Below, one piece after another: positions 1 to 5,560 of a DNA stretch of 5,560 nucleotides. The position numbers were made by a program, and so were the translations under genes. This DNA comes from CAJQQY01 sp964352225. Lineage in GTDB: Bacteria; Bacteroidota; Bacteroidia; Chitinophagales; Saprospiraceae. Numbering within the stretch: the stretch's first letter is position 1; every line of letters starts with the position of its first letter. The notes under the pieces are model-generated. The model saw only the letters and a program-made list of their open reading frames with translations, had not been told where the DNA came from and made no database searches. The stretch covers positions 1 to 5,560 of the forward strand of contig CAYGRM010000426.1 in assembly GCA_964352225.1 (NCBI GenBank), written 5' to 3'.

Positions 1-1653
1 TATAACTCCTTGAAAAAAATCTCGAATTAGATATAGTTCCTCAAGTTCAGTTTTATGAGTAGAAATAAAATATCTTAATTTTTCAAAATTCAATTTGTCT
101 TCAAAAAATCTATCTAATTGAGGTTTATTCATTTCCTCAAAATCAGCTTTTAATTTTTCAAAATTAAAATGGTAGTCTAATATTGAAATTAAGTTTCTTC
201 TCATGGTCTCATAACTAGCCAAAGCCTCAGAAAAAATAAATTCAAATTGGCAATCAGTTAACAAAAAATCAATTTGAAAATTTTCAATTTCCTTTTCTAA
301 TTTTTTTTTCTGAGAAAGAGGCATTTTTTTCAATAAATCAAAATAATCTGAATACCCTTTATACTCAATGAAGTCATCTGGATTTTTTCTTTTTAAAATC
401 CTAGTAATTTTAACCAGCGGATTTTCTAATTCAGAAAAAATTCTTATCACATGTTCTAGGTCTAATAATAAGTCAAATGCATTTAGTCTATATTCCGTGG
501 TCAGACCTGTATGCATAAACCTATTCCTCTGTATTGGAAGATAATACTGATAGTAATCTAGGTAAACTCCTCCCAAATCATATTCAGGTCGAATAAAATC
601 CACTTTATCGGGAAGTGCTTTTTTTAAAGTTTGCGATTCAGGTTTTGCAGAAGATACCATCTCAGAAAATAACCCTTCAACTTGAGGAAGAGCTAAAGCA
701 TAAAATGCTAACCATTTTCTGGAGTTGAATAGACTTTTCAATTCTTGAAAGATATTTTTTCTTGAATTACTTATTGGCAAGAAGTTTAAGTAGTATTCAA
801 TATTTTGCCAATATTGCTTTTTTGAATTCTCCCTAAAGAGTTTTTGGTAAAATGCAGTTTTATTCCTTTTGTATAGATTCGCATATTTGTCTGTAAATGC
901 AATAGAAAAGTTATCAAGCCTGTGAGCAGCTTCATTTATTTTTTCAAAATCAAAATTGATAAAGCTATGCCGTTTCCCATAATCATATGGAAAATCATAC
1001 ATCTTCTCAAACCATCCAAGAATATTATTCTTCAAAAAATTTGGTTTTGATTTTATGATTGCACGCTCATAAATTCCATCTAAAAAGTAGTTTAAAATTT
1101 TTTGTCTCTCTTTCAATGCTCTTTGATAAAAAGCTATTAATGTTCTTGTTTCATGATTTCTAAGAGGCTTACCATCATTCTTATATTTAATAATTTCAGG
1201 ATGATTTTCATATTTGATGACGAGAGCATTAATAGATTTTAAATCATCTTCAACATGTTCCTTCAAATATGAGAGTTGTTGACTTGGAAGTTTATCAAAA
1301 CCTAAAATATGCTTTTTATAAATATCATAATCTGATTCTTTTTCACCTTTTATTTTTGGGATAAACTCTCCATCTTCATTTAAAGTTGAAATACTTGCCT
1401 CTCTATCTTTAAAATCAAAATGTCTCAAAATTTTTCCAATTGCTAAATTTATAGCATCACTTTTATGCCTTAAATTTTTATTTACTGGCTTAACATACTT
1501 TAAGGAACTAAAAATTAAATCTTCCATTTTGAAAAAATTAAAAATTCCTTCATCAATTAATCGAGACTGTAACTCTTTTTGAAACTTCTTCCAATCTCCT
1601 CTAATACTTGTATAAGAGTCTAAGTCAATTAATTTTCTTCTTTTAGCCGTCAT
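1..1653 (-). CDS. HEPN-domain protein, putative ribonuclease (3' end cut by window edge)
   Basis: The frame is open from the ATG at 1653 to base 1, giving 551 residues with no stop, so the C-terminus lies outside the window. The clearest signal is R376-N377-R378-F379-M380-H381, the R-N-x3-H (Rx4H) signature of HEPN RNases. It is preceded at 314-329 by an amphipathic helix ending in Q-V-E-G-L-F, and followed by a leucine-rich helix. That order (E-containing helix, long insert, R-N-x3-H, helix) is typical of HEPN domains in abortive-infection proteins such as the ApeA-like group, and places the domain at roughly 300-415. The first 300 residues are charged and helical, with no motif I recognise. 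Near the C-terminus N-F-E-K-L recurs at 497-501 and 522-526. No signal peptide is visible from M1, so it is probably cytoplasmic. Cleavage of host or phage RNA is inferred from the family. An in-frame ATG at 1743 would add 30 hydrophobic residues. I prefer 1653 because the extension is unlike the rest of the protein, but neither start has a well-spaced Shine-Dalgarno site. Confidence 0.8.
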   Translation of the reverse strand, partial: MTAKRRKLIDLDSYTSIRGDWKKFQKELQSRLIDEGIFNFFKMEDLIFSSLKYVKPVNKNLRHKSDAINLAIGKILRHFDFKDREASISTLNEDGEFIPKIKGEKESDYDIYKKHILGFDKLPSQQLSYLKEHVEDDLKSINALVIKYENHPEIIKYKNDGKPLRNHETRTLIAFYQRALKERQKILNYFLDGIYERAIIKSKPNFLKNNILGWFEKMYDFPYDYGKRHSFINFDFEKINEAAHRLDNFSIAFTDKYANLYKRNKTAFYQKLFRENSKKQYWQNIEYYLNFLPISNSRKNIFQELKSLFNSRKWLAFYALALPQVEGLFSEMVSSAKPESQTLKKALPDKVDFIRPEYDLGGVYLDYYQYYLPIQRNRFMHTGLTTEYRLNAFDLLLDLEHVIRIFSELENPLVKITRILKRKNPDDFIEYKGYSDYFDLLKKMPLSQKKKLEKEIENFQIDFLLTDCQFEFIFSEALASYETMRRNLISILDYHFNFEKLKADFEEMNKPQLDRFFEDKLNFEKLRYFISTHKTELEELYLIRDFFQGVI

Positions 1654-1859
1654 AAAATTATAGTTTTTGTTATTACAAAAAATCAGAATTATTCTCCAAA
1701 TGTATTCAAAACATGTGAACAGTAAAAATATGGAACCTTTCATTTTCCTGAAATAATCAATTCAAAAAACAATCTAAGAAAGGGGCTATAATCCTGACAA
1801 CTACCTCCTATTAGCCAAACAACAAAACCTTAGTTTTATGTTTCTAATGCAAAAAAAAC
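1654..1859. other. Divergent intergenic region between the HEPN gene and the pseudo-recombinase gene
   Basis: This spacer of 206 bases separates two divergently transcribed genes and must hold both promoters. I see a TATAAT on the plus strand at 1787-1792. On the minus strand, TACATTTG at 1697-1704 fits the Bacteroidota -7 pattern TAnnTTTG but lacks a clear -33 partner. A perfect AGGAGGT occurs on the minus strand at 1803-1809 with no usable reading frame behind it. No convincing operator palindrome, tRNA or small gene was found. If the HEPN gene starts at 1743, part of this stretch is coding. Confidence 0.6.
1761..1792 (+). promoter_or_regulatory. Possible sigma70-type promoter for the pseudo-recombinase gene
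   Basis: An exact TATAAT lies at 1787-1792, preceded by a G-rich stretch. The best -35 candidate is TTCAAA at 1761-1766, but its spacer of 20 bp is longer than the usual 17, so the -35 is weak. Initiation would fall near 1800 and leave a leader of about 60 bases before the ATG at 1860. In so AT-rich a region a chance match is quite possible. Confidence 0.3.
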
Positions 1860-3353
1860 ATGAATCAAAGTCCGCTCTTAACAATAAACTTACAACAACA
1901 GAAAAAGCTACTCCAATCCACCACTTCCAAAAAATACCAAGTCATCATTCTCCTGATGCTAGACTGTGGGCTCCGTGTTTCCGAAGTCATCCAACTTCAA
2001 TGCAAACACGTTTTATTTGCTAAAAATAAAATCAAAATTATTGCAGCCAAAAAATCAAGAGAGATTCCACTTACCCAAAGATTGCTAAAGTCACTAGCCG
2101 ATTACTGGCAACAACTGAAAAATTCCAATCCTGATGATTACCTTTTTCCCGCAGGTAAAAATTCTAAAATCGCTCATATCGGTAGAAAGCAAATTTGGAA
2201 AATTATCAATCAACTTTCCAAAGGGACAGTCAATCCTACCATGCTGAGAAATACTTTTGCAAATCGAATTGTCCAAGAGAATGAATTATCAGTAGCTAAA
2301 GAGCTATTAGGCAATCCATCTTTGGAAGCTACCCAAAGGCATGTAGAGATAACTGAATCACAAAGAGAAACTGCTATCGAGTCCATCGAACAAACTGATT
2401 TTATCACTAAACTTTACCGTAAATATTTTCCCACTCAAACCATTCATATCATCCCTACCGAAATCGGTATCACTAATTTTCACATCGGTAGAAAAGAGGA
2501 AATGCAAAAACTTCATGACTGTGGAAAAAAGAAAATTAATCTCCTCATCACAGGTGAACAAGGAATAGGAAAAACTCATCTTCTTGATAATTACAACTAT
2601 GGAAATCTAATTCGCATCGGTGACCTCTCCACTACTAAAAAAATGATTGCAGGACTCTTGCTACATCTTTTTGAAACGGACAAAGAATCCATCGCTAAAA
2701 CACTCTACGAAAAGCAACTCAATAAAAATGAAATCGACACTTTGGTTTATAGAGAAACCATTAAGCGGATGACTGAACTCTTAATTCAAATTACTGAACA
2801 AGATGAATACACGTTACTCATTGATGATGTCACCCGTATTCCACCAACAGGAGTTTTGGCTTTGGAAAAACTCAAAAATCATTTTCACATCATTTGTGCA
2901 GCTCGAAGAATTCCAATGACTAAATCTTCTTTCCTTACCAACTTTGAACGTATTGAAATCAAACCACTTTCCCGTCCCGAAAGTATAGAGTTAATTAGTA
3001 GAGTTTCACAACCCATCCTTCAAAAAATTGAAGATTACGAAACGTACAAAAACCACATCTTCGAAAACACAAATGGGAATCCACTTTTTATGATTGAAAT
3101 GATAGAGCGCTATTCTAAAGAACCTGAAATTACTTTAGAAGTCATTCGAGATTATCGGCACACGGCAGCACTCAAAGAATTTGATTTTTCCTTGGTGCTT
3201 GTTATCATCCTTTCCAGTTTGATGGTGCTTCGATACATTAGCGGAGAGCTAGGTGATGACTCTGGGGCAATGCGATTATTTGGAGGAATCTTTTTGATGT
3301 TCGCCTTGTTCGCTAGAAATATATTTAGAGCTGGAGTTAGAAAATATGTATAG
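1860..3353 (+). CDS. Degenerate tyrosine-recombinase domain fused to a STAND/AAA-type NTPase with two C-terminal membrane helices
   Basis: This 497-residue protein has three parts. Residues 1-175 match the tyrosine-recombinase catalytic domain: the arginine I box G-L-R-V-S-E (R39), a lysine hairpin K-K-S-R-E-I-P-L (K64/K65) and arginine II in M-L-R-N-T-F-A (R130). The histidine of HxxR is T127, the histidine after arginine II is N131, the L-G-H histidine is N152, and the nucleophile tyrosine position is H161. Strand exchange is therefore unlikely. The usual N-terminal core-binding domain is also absent. Residues 205-430 form a P-loop NTPase: a G-R-K-E-E-M entry motif, Walker A G-E-Q-G-I-G-K-T (232-239), Walker B Y-T-L-L-I-D-D (317-323), a sensor-like strand near 344-350, and N-G-N-P-L at 405-409 as in STAND/ORC-like ATPases. 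Two hydrophobic helices at about 443-458 and 473-488 suggest membrane anchoring. A DNA-binding, ATP-driven membrane-tethered switch is my inference. The start is the first ATG after an in-frame TAA at 1845-1847; there is no Shine-Dalgarno site, only A-rich leader. Confidence 0.87.
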   Translation: MNQSPLLTINLQQQKKLLQSTTSKKYQVIILLMLDCGLRVSEVIQLQCKHVLFAKNKIKIIAAKKSREIPLTQRLLKSLADYWQQLKNSNPDDYLFPAGKNSKIAHIGRKQIWKIINQLSKGTVNPTMLRNTFANRIVQENELSVAKELLGNPSLEATQRHVEITESQRETAIESIEQTDFITKLYRKYFPTQTIHIIPTEIGITNFHIGRKEEMQKLHDCGKKKINLLITGEQGIGKTHLLDNYNYGNLIRIGDLSTTKKMIAGLLLHLFETDKESIAKTLYEKQLNKNEIDTLVYRETIKRMTELLIQITEQDEYTLLIDDVTRIPPTGVLALEKLKNHFHIICAARRIPMTKSSFLTNFERIEIKPLSRPESIELISRVSQPILQKIEDYETYKNHIFENTNGNPLFMIEMIERYSKEPEITLEVIRDYRHTAALKEFDFSLVLVIILSSLMVLRYISGELGDDSGAMRLFGGIFLMFALFARNIFRAGVRKYV

Positions 3354-3381
3354 AAATAAAAAAGTGCCTCCAAAACAGTAA

Positions 3382-3406
3382 CCGCCAAGTTAACCCGCTA
3401 AGGAAA
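3382..3406. repeat. Degenerate tandem repeat, two 12-bp units
   Basis: Two units, CCGCCAAGTTAA (3382-3393) and CCGCTAAGGAAA (3395-3406), match at 9 of 12 positions and are separated by one C. They lie in the 115-base gap between the NTPase fusion and the YdjM-like gene, and are more GC-rich than their surroundings. The CGC-AA core resembles the CGCAAA pair at 5055-5070. Function unknown. Chance is possible for so short a repeat. Confidence 0.4.
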
Positions 3407-3468
3407 CACTAATTATTTCCAAGATAAATATTTTTTCTTATTGTTCAATATTTGAAAAGAAAAATTAC

Positions 3469-4821
3469 ATGACTGCACCAAATCACATCATTGGCGGAAT
3501 CGTAATCACAGGTTTGTTTGGTTCATTCTTGAATCTCAATATTTTAGCCAGTCCTATTTTTATTGCGTCAACAATTTTCGGCTCTTTGATTCCTGATATC
3601 GATTATACTAAATCCATGATTGGAAAAGTGTTTCGACCAATTTCAAAATATTTGAATCGTAGATATGGACATCGAACTATCACGCATTCGCTACTCGCAA
3701 TGTTTGGAAGTTTCTTGTTATCTGCAGTTATTGAATCTACTTTTTTTGACAGAACGACATCTTCTAAAATTTACTTACTTGGATATTTCAGTCATCTTGT
3801 TTTGGATATGATGACCGTTCAAGGTATTCCATTATTCTATCCATTCCTTCGGAATCCTTGTGTCCTTCCTGGGAATCCCAATGCTCGATTCAAAACTGGA
3901 AACCTTCATTCTGAAACTATGATTTTCTGTTTCTTCTTATTGTCTTTAGTTTTTCTCCAACCACTATTTGCAAATGGTTTTTGGACGCAATACAATCGCT
4001 ACTTTGGTACACCAAAACATTTGGCTAGTGAATTTCATAAAAGTCCTGATGCGCTTAATGTAAAATACACTATCAAAAGGGGAACAGAAATTATTAAGGG
4101 AGAAGGTATTTGTATTTCTGCAAGTGATGCAGGAATTGTATTGTTAGAAGGAAATAGATTTCATATTTTAAACAGAGAAAAATACACTATTCTTGAAGTT
4201 ATACCTGAACATATTGGTAAGCAACTTTTATTTGAGACACAATCTTTCTTTCAAATTTCGGTGGATAGTTTAAATACTTTGGCAAGAAAAAATCCTATTC
4301 AGTTTTTGGAGGTGAATGCAAATCAAGATTTTGAGTTCATTCATAACAGTATAATTACAAAAGCGAAAAAATCTAATTTCGAATATCCTACAAACCTATT
4401 TTTTCAAAAAACAGATAATCCGATTACCCTAACAACAGACGATTTATTCTTTTTTCAAAACCCGAAAATCCAAACCTTCCAATCGCAAATCAAATTATTA
4501 AAAAAGGAAGTTCAACAAAACCAACTTTTGATTTTGAAAAAAGAAAATGAATTGGAGCGTTTAAAATTTCAGTTTACTACTGAAGAAATAATTCACAAGA
4601 AAGAAGCTATCTATCAGAAAATTAAAATGCTAGAGAAAGCCAAAAACCCTAAAGTCGATTCATCTAAAATAAAAGATTTAAAACTAAAAATCCGAGAACT
4701 AAAACAAGCAGATTTTGATAGTCATCAAAAAGAAAAATCAAAGGTCAGCAATGATGAAAACCAAAACATAAATCCAAATTTATCCTTTACTGGAACAGTT
4801 GTTTTTGTTGTAATAAAATAA
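3469..4821 (+). CDS. YdjM-like membrane-bound metal-dependent hydrolase family protein with C-terminal coiled-coil extension
   Basis: The first 170 of 450 residues match the YdjM/metal-dependent hydrolase membrane family. Conserved polar residues sit at helix ends: H6, then P-D-I-D (D43, D45), G-H-R-T-I-T-H-S (H68, R69, H73), and S-H-L-V-L-D (H109, D113) followed by P-L-F-Y-P-F. These Asp/His residues are the presumed metal ligands. Hydrophobic segments lie near 7-22, 25-42, 73-90, 100-116 and 148-168, so the protein is an integral inner-membrane protein. Family substrates are not established; E. coli YdjM is known mainly as a LexA-regulated gene. Residues 180-330 form a soluble, beta-rich part I cannot assign. 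Residues 335-415 are rich in K, E, L and I with heptad-like spacing, a probable coiled coil. The last 13 residues are hydrophobic again. The extension makes the protein much longer than simple family members. The ATG is preceded by GAAAAG about 10 bases upstream, a weak ribosome site at best. No LexA box is seen upstream. Confidence 0.87.
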   Translation: MTAPNHIIGGIVITGLFGSFLNLNILASPIFIASTIFGSLIPDIDYTKSMIGKVFRPISKYLNRRYGHRTITHSLLAMFGSFLLSAVIESTFFDRTTSSKIYLLGYFSHLVLDMMTVQGIPLFYPFLRNPCVLPGNPNARFKTGNLHSETMIFCFFLLSLVFLQPLFANGFWTQYNRYFGTPKHLASEFHKSPDALNVKYTIKRGTEIIKGEGICISASDAGIVLLEGNRFHILNREKYTILEVIPEHIGKQLLFETQSFFQISVDSLNTLARKNPIQFLEVNANQDFEFIHNSIITKAKKSNFEYPTNLFFQKTDNPITLTTDDLFFFQNPKIQTFQSQIKLLKKEVQQNQLLILKKENELERLKFQFTTEEIIHKKEAIYQKIKMLEKAKNPKVDSSKIKDLKLKIRELKQADFDSHQKEKSKVSNDENQNINPNLSFTGTVVFVVIK

Positions 4822-4966
4822 CAACTTCACCATAACACATTGATTTACAGCGAAATGTATATTTTATAAAACCTCAACTCTACGTAACTTTGTAAGCATC
4901 AAATCATTAATAAGTTTGAGAAAATTTTAGAATTATTTTTTCTTTTTACTAGGCAAAAAACGCAGA

Positions 4967-4992
4967 CAGCCTTCTGGCTGGAGAGGCTTTTT
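4967..4992 (+). terminator. Terminator-like hairpin with T-run
   Basis: CAGCC (4967-4971) can pair with GGCTG (4976-4980) around a TTCT loop. Alternatively AGCCT (4968-4972) pairs with AGGCT (4984-4988), which runs directly into TTTTT (4988-4992). The second fold has the shape of a rho-independent terminator, 146 bases after the stop of the YdjM-like gene. The stems are only 5 bp, so efficiency is uncertain. The two folds are mutually exclusive. Confidence 0.45.
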
Positions 4993-5054
4993 AACGACGT
5001 AAAAGGGGAAAAGAATTTAAAATTACTCAAGAGTTATTAGTGAGTTGATGCTAA

Positions 5055-5070
5055 CGCAAAAAATCGCAAA
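5055..5070. repeat. Direct CGCAAA repeat, 10-bp period, just before the small gene
   Basis: CGCAAA occurs at 5055-5060 and again at 5065-5070, one helical turn apart, ending 3 bases before the ATG at 5074. It takes the place where a Shine-Dalgarno sequence would be expected and none is present. The core resembles the repeat at 3382-3406. It could be a repressor site, a relic of a dispersed intergenic repeat, or chance. Confidence 0.3.
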
Positions 5071-5073
5071 TCT

Positions 5074-5418
5074 ATGAGTTACTACAACCACTACAACTTA
5101 GATGAAATCGCAGAACAAATGAACTTTCAAGAGGAAGTTTACCAAATGCAATTCACCGATTTACCCATTTTCATCCAAGACATTTCCCGTACTCATCTCA
5201 AGATTATTTTTGACGGACTCCCTCAAAATAAGAGTAAAATTCTCCAACAATTAGCATCCATATATTCCGTTGGTCGAACTCAATTTCGGCAACCCAACGA
5301 GATTTCCATCTTTATGGAATTTCCCATTTACGATTTTTTCTATTTCCATAATAAAATTTTGGAAGCCATTGATAATGCTTCTAATCCTAATTATTCATTT
5401 TCTAAACCTGTTCAATGA
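5074..5418 (+). CDS. Small protein of unknown function (114 residues)
   Basis: I do not recognise this protein. It is acidic at the N-terminus (E11, E14, E20, E21 and D29), rich in aromatic residues (Y, F), and lacks a signal peptide or membrane helix. Predicted by eye, it alternates strands and helices: a strand near 42-47, a helix near 53-63, a strand near 77-82, and an aromatic helix near 86-99. It is probably a small cytoplasmic alpha/beta protein. Codon use is similar to the upstream plus-strand genes, which supports it being real. The start at 5074 has no ribosome site. An in-frame ATG for M16 at 5119 is a possible alternative, also without one. The stop codon at 5416-5418 sits within the left arm of the large inverted repeat at 5410-5507, so its last codons are part of that element. 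Confidence 0.6.
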   Translation: MSYYNHYNLDEIAEQMNFQEEVYQMQFTDLPIFIQDISRTHLKIIFDGLPQNKSKILQQLASIYSVGRTQFRQPNEISIFMEFPIYDFFYFHNKILEAIDNASNPNYSFSKPVQ

Positions 5419-5507
5419 TGATTTTTGTGAAAGTGGAAAATGGAAAAAATTGAGTAGCAATTTTATTCATTTTCCACTTTCTAAAAAAACAAAAATCATT
5501 ATTGAAC
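5410..5507. repeat. Long imperfect inverted repeat (about 43-bp stem, 5-base loop)
   Basis: Two arms pair almost perfectly. The outer stem joins 5410-5428 to 5489-5507 (19 positions, 18 Watson-Crick plus one G-U). The inner stem joins 5429-5452 to 5458-5481 (24 positions, with one G-U and one A-A mismatch) around the loop AGTAG at 5453-5457. The only asymmetry is a 7-base A-rich bulge at 5482-5488. The stem is far longer than a normal terminator and no T-run follows on either strand. It may be a small palindromic mobile element, a structured 3' end protecting the upstream mRNA, or a relic of an inverted duplication. The 5074 gene ends inside the left arm. Confidence 0.9.
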
Positions 5508-5524
5508 TCAAACATGACTTACTT

Positions 5525-5560
5525 ATGAAAAAAACAAATCCTCTTTTACCATCCCTTCAA
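5525..5560 (+). CDS. Possible start of a gene running off the window (12 codons visible)
   Basis: From the ATG at 5525 the frame reads M-K-K-T-N-P-L-L-P-S-L-Q to the last base without a stop. It begins 18 bases after the big inverted repeat. The M-K-K opening is common for true starts, but there is no Shine-Dalgarno sequence and 12 codons is too little to judge. An out-of-frame ATG at 5514 encodes only four residues. Product unknown. Confidence 0.35.
   Translation, partial: MKKTNPLLPSLQ

Larger units (their letters stand above)
4822..5073. other. Intergenic region between the YdjM-like gene and the small orphan gene
   Basis: This 252-base stretch carries no open frame longer than a few codons. 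Its first 140 bases are very AT-rich, with TAACTTTG at 4885-4892 matching the Bacteroidota -7 pattern TAnnTTTG but no clear -33 element. A GC-rich hairpin follows at 4967-4992, then a G-run at 5005-5008 not followed by a start codon, then GAGTT at 5031-5035 and 5042-5046 (11 bp apart) and a CGCAAA pair next to the downstream start. The promoter of the 5074 gene should lie here but I cannot place it. Confidence 0.5.

Noticed and set aside
1657..1662. TATAAT on the minus strand just before the HEPN start at 1653
   Set aside because: Initiation would fall at or inside the start codon and no -35 is visible at the right distance.
1838..2023. 61-codon plus-strand frame starting 22 bases before the recombinase-NTPase gene
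   Set aside because: It is out of frame with the well-supported fusion protein, has no recognisable content and overlaps the conserved arginine I region.
2094..2579. Three short minus-strand frames inside the recombinase-NTPase gene
   Set aside because: They lie opposite conserved recombinase and Walker A motifs and show no domain or ribosome site; they are antisense shadows.
3152..3388. 78-codon minus-strand frame over the end of the recombinase-NTPase gene
   Set aside because: It is antisense to the two membrane helices, and complements of hydrophobic stretches often stay open by chance.
3402..3436. GGAAA/TTTCC hairpin followed by a T-run after the recombinase-NTPase gene
   Set aside because: The stem is 5 bp with a 9-base loop, and the T-run begins about 10 bases later, too weak and too distant to call a terminator.
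3444..3456. Small dyad TTCAA-TAT-TTGAA before the YdjM-like gene
   Set aside because: A 10-base AT-rich palindrome is expected by chance at this composition.
4955..5070. Possible integron attC site or tRNA-like structure
   Set aside because: No matched RYYYAAC and GTTRRRY core pair is present, and no cloverleaf or T-loop sequence can be drawn.
1..5560. CRISPR array
   Set aside because: No set of regularly spaced identical repeats of 20 bases or more exists in the window.

Overview
The window is AT-rich (about 28 to 37% GC in lines I counted by hand). It holds three long genes, one short gene and a possible gene start at the right edge. The base composition, A-rich leaders and near absence of Shine-Dalgarno sites before the starts suggest an AT-rich Gram-negative bacterium. 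A spirochaete of Leptospira type or a member of the Bacteroidota would both fit, but nothing here settles it. There are no rRNA, tRNA, CRISPR or complete insertion-sequence features. The gene content (an RNase-like HEPN protein, a recombinase-derived fusion, two orphan proteins) looks like accessory rather than core genome.

Layout. Bases 1-1653 (minus strand) are a long gene whose 3' end is cut by the window edge. It encodes at least 551 residues and carries a HEPN-type ribonuclease motif (R-N-x3-H). Bases 1654-1859 are a divergent intergenic region with one plausible plus-strand promoter. Bases 1860-3353 (plus) encode an unusual three-part protein: a tyrosine-recombinase catalytic domain that has lost its nucleophile tyrosine, then a P-loop NTPase of STAND/AAA type, then two C-terminal membrane helices. 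Bases 3469-4821 (plus) encode a YdjM-like membrane protein of the metal-dependent hydrolase family, with a long extra C-terminal part ending in a coiled coil. A terminator-like hairpin follows near 4967-4992. Bases 5074-5418 (plus) encode a small protein I do not recognise. Its stop codon lies inside a near-perfect inverted repeat of about 98 bp (5410-5507), and a possible new reading frame starts at 5525.

How they may work together. The HEPN gene and the pseudo-recombinase/NTPase gene are divergent neighbours sharing a 206-base spacer. HEPN ribonucleases and STAND/AAA NTPases are both common in anti-phage and abortive-infection systems, so this pair is the best candidate in the window for an undescribed defence or regulatory module. 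That link is an inference from domain type and adjacency only. The YdjM-like gene and the small downstream gene are separated by clear gaps and need not belong to the same unit.
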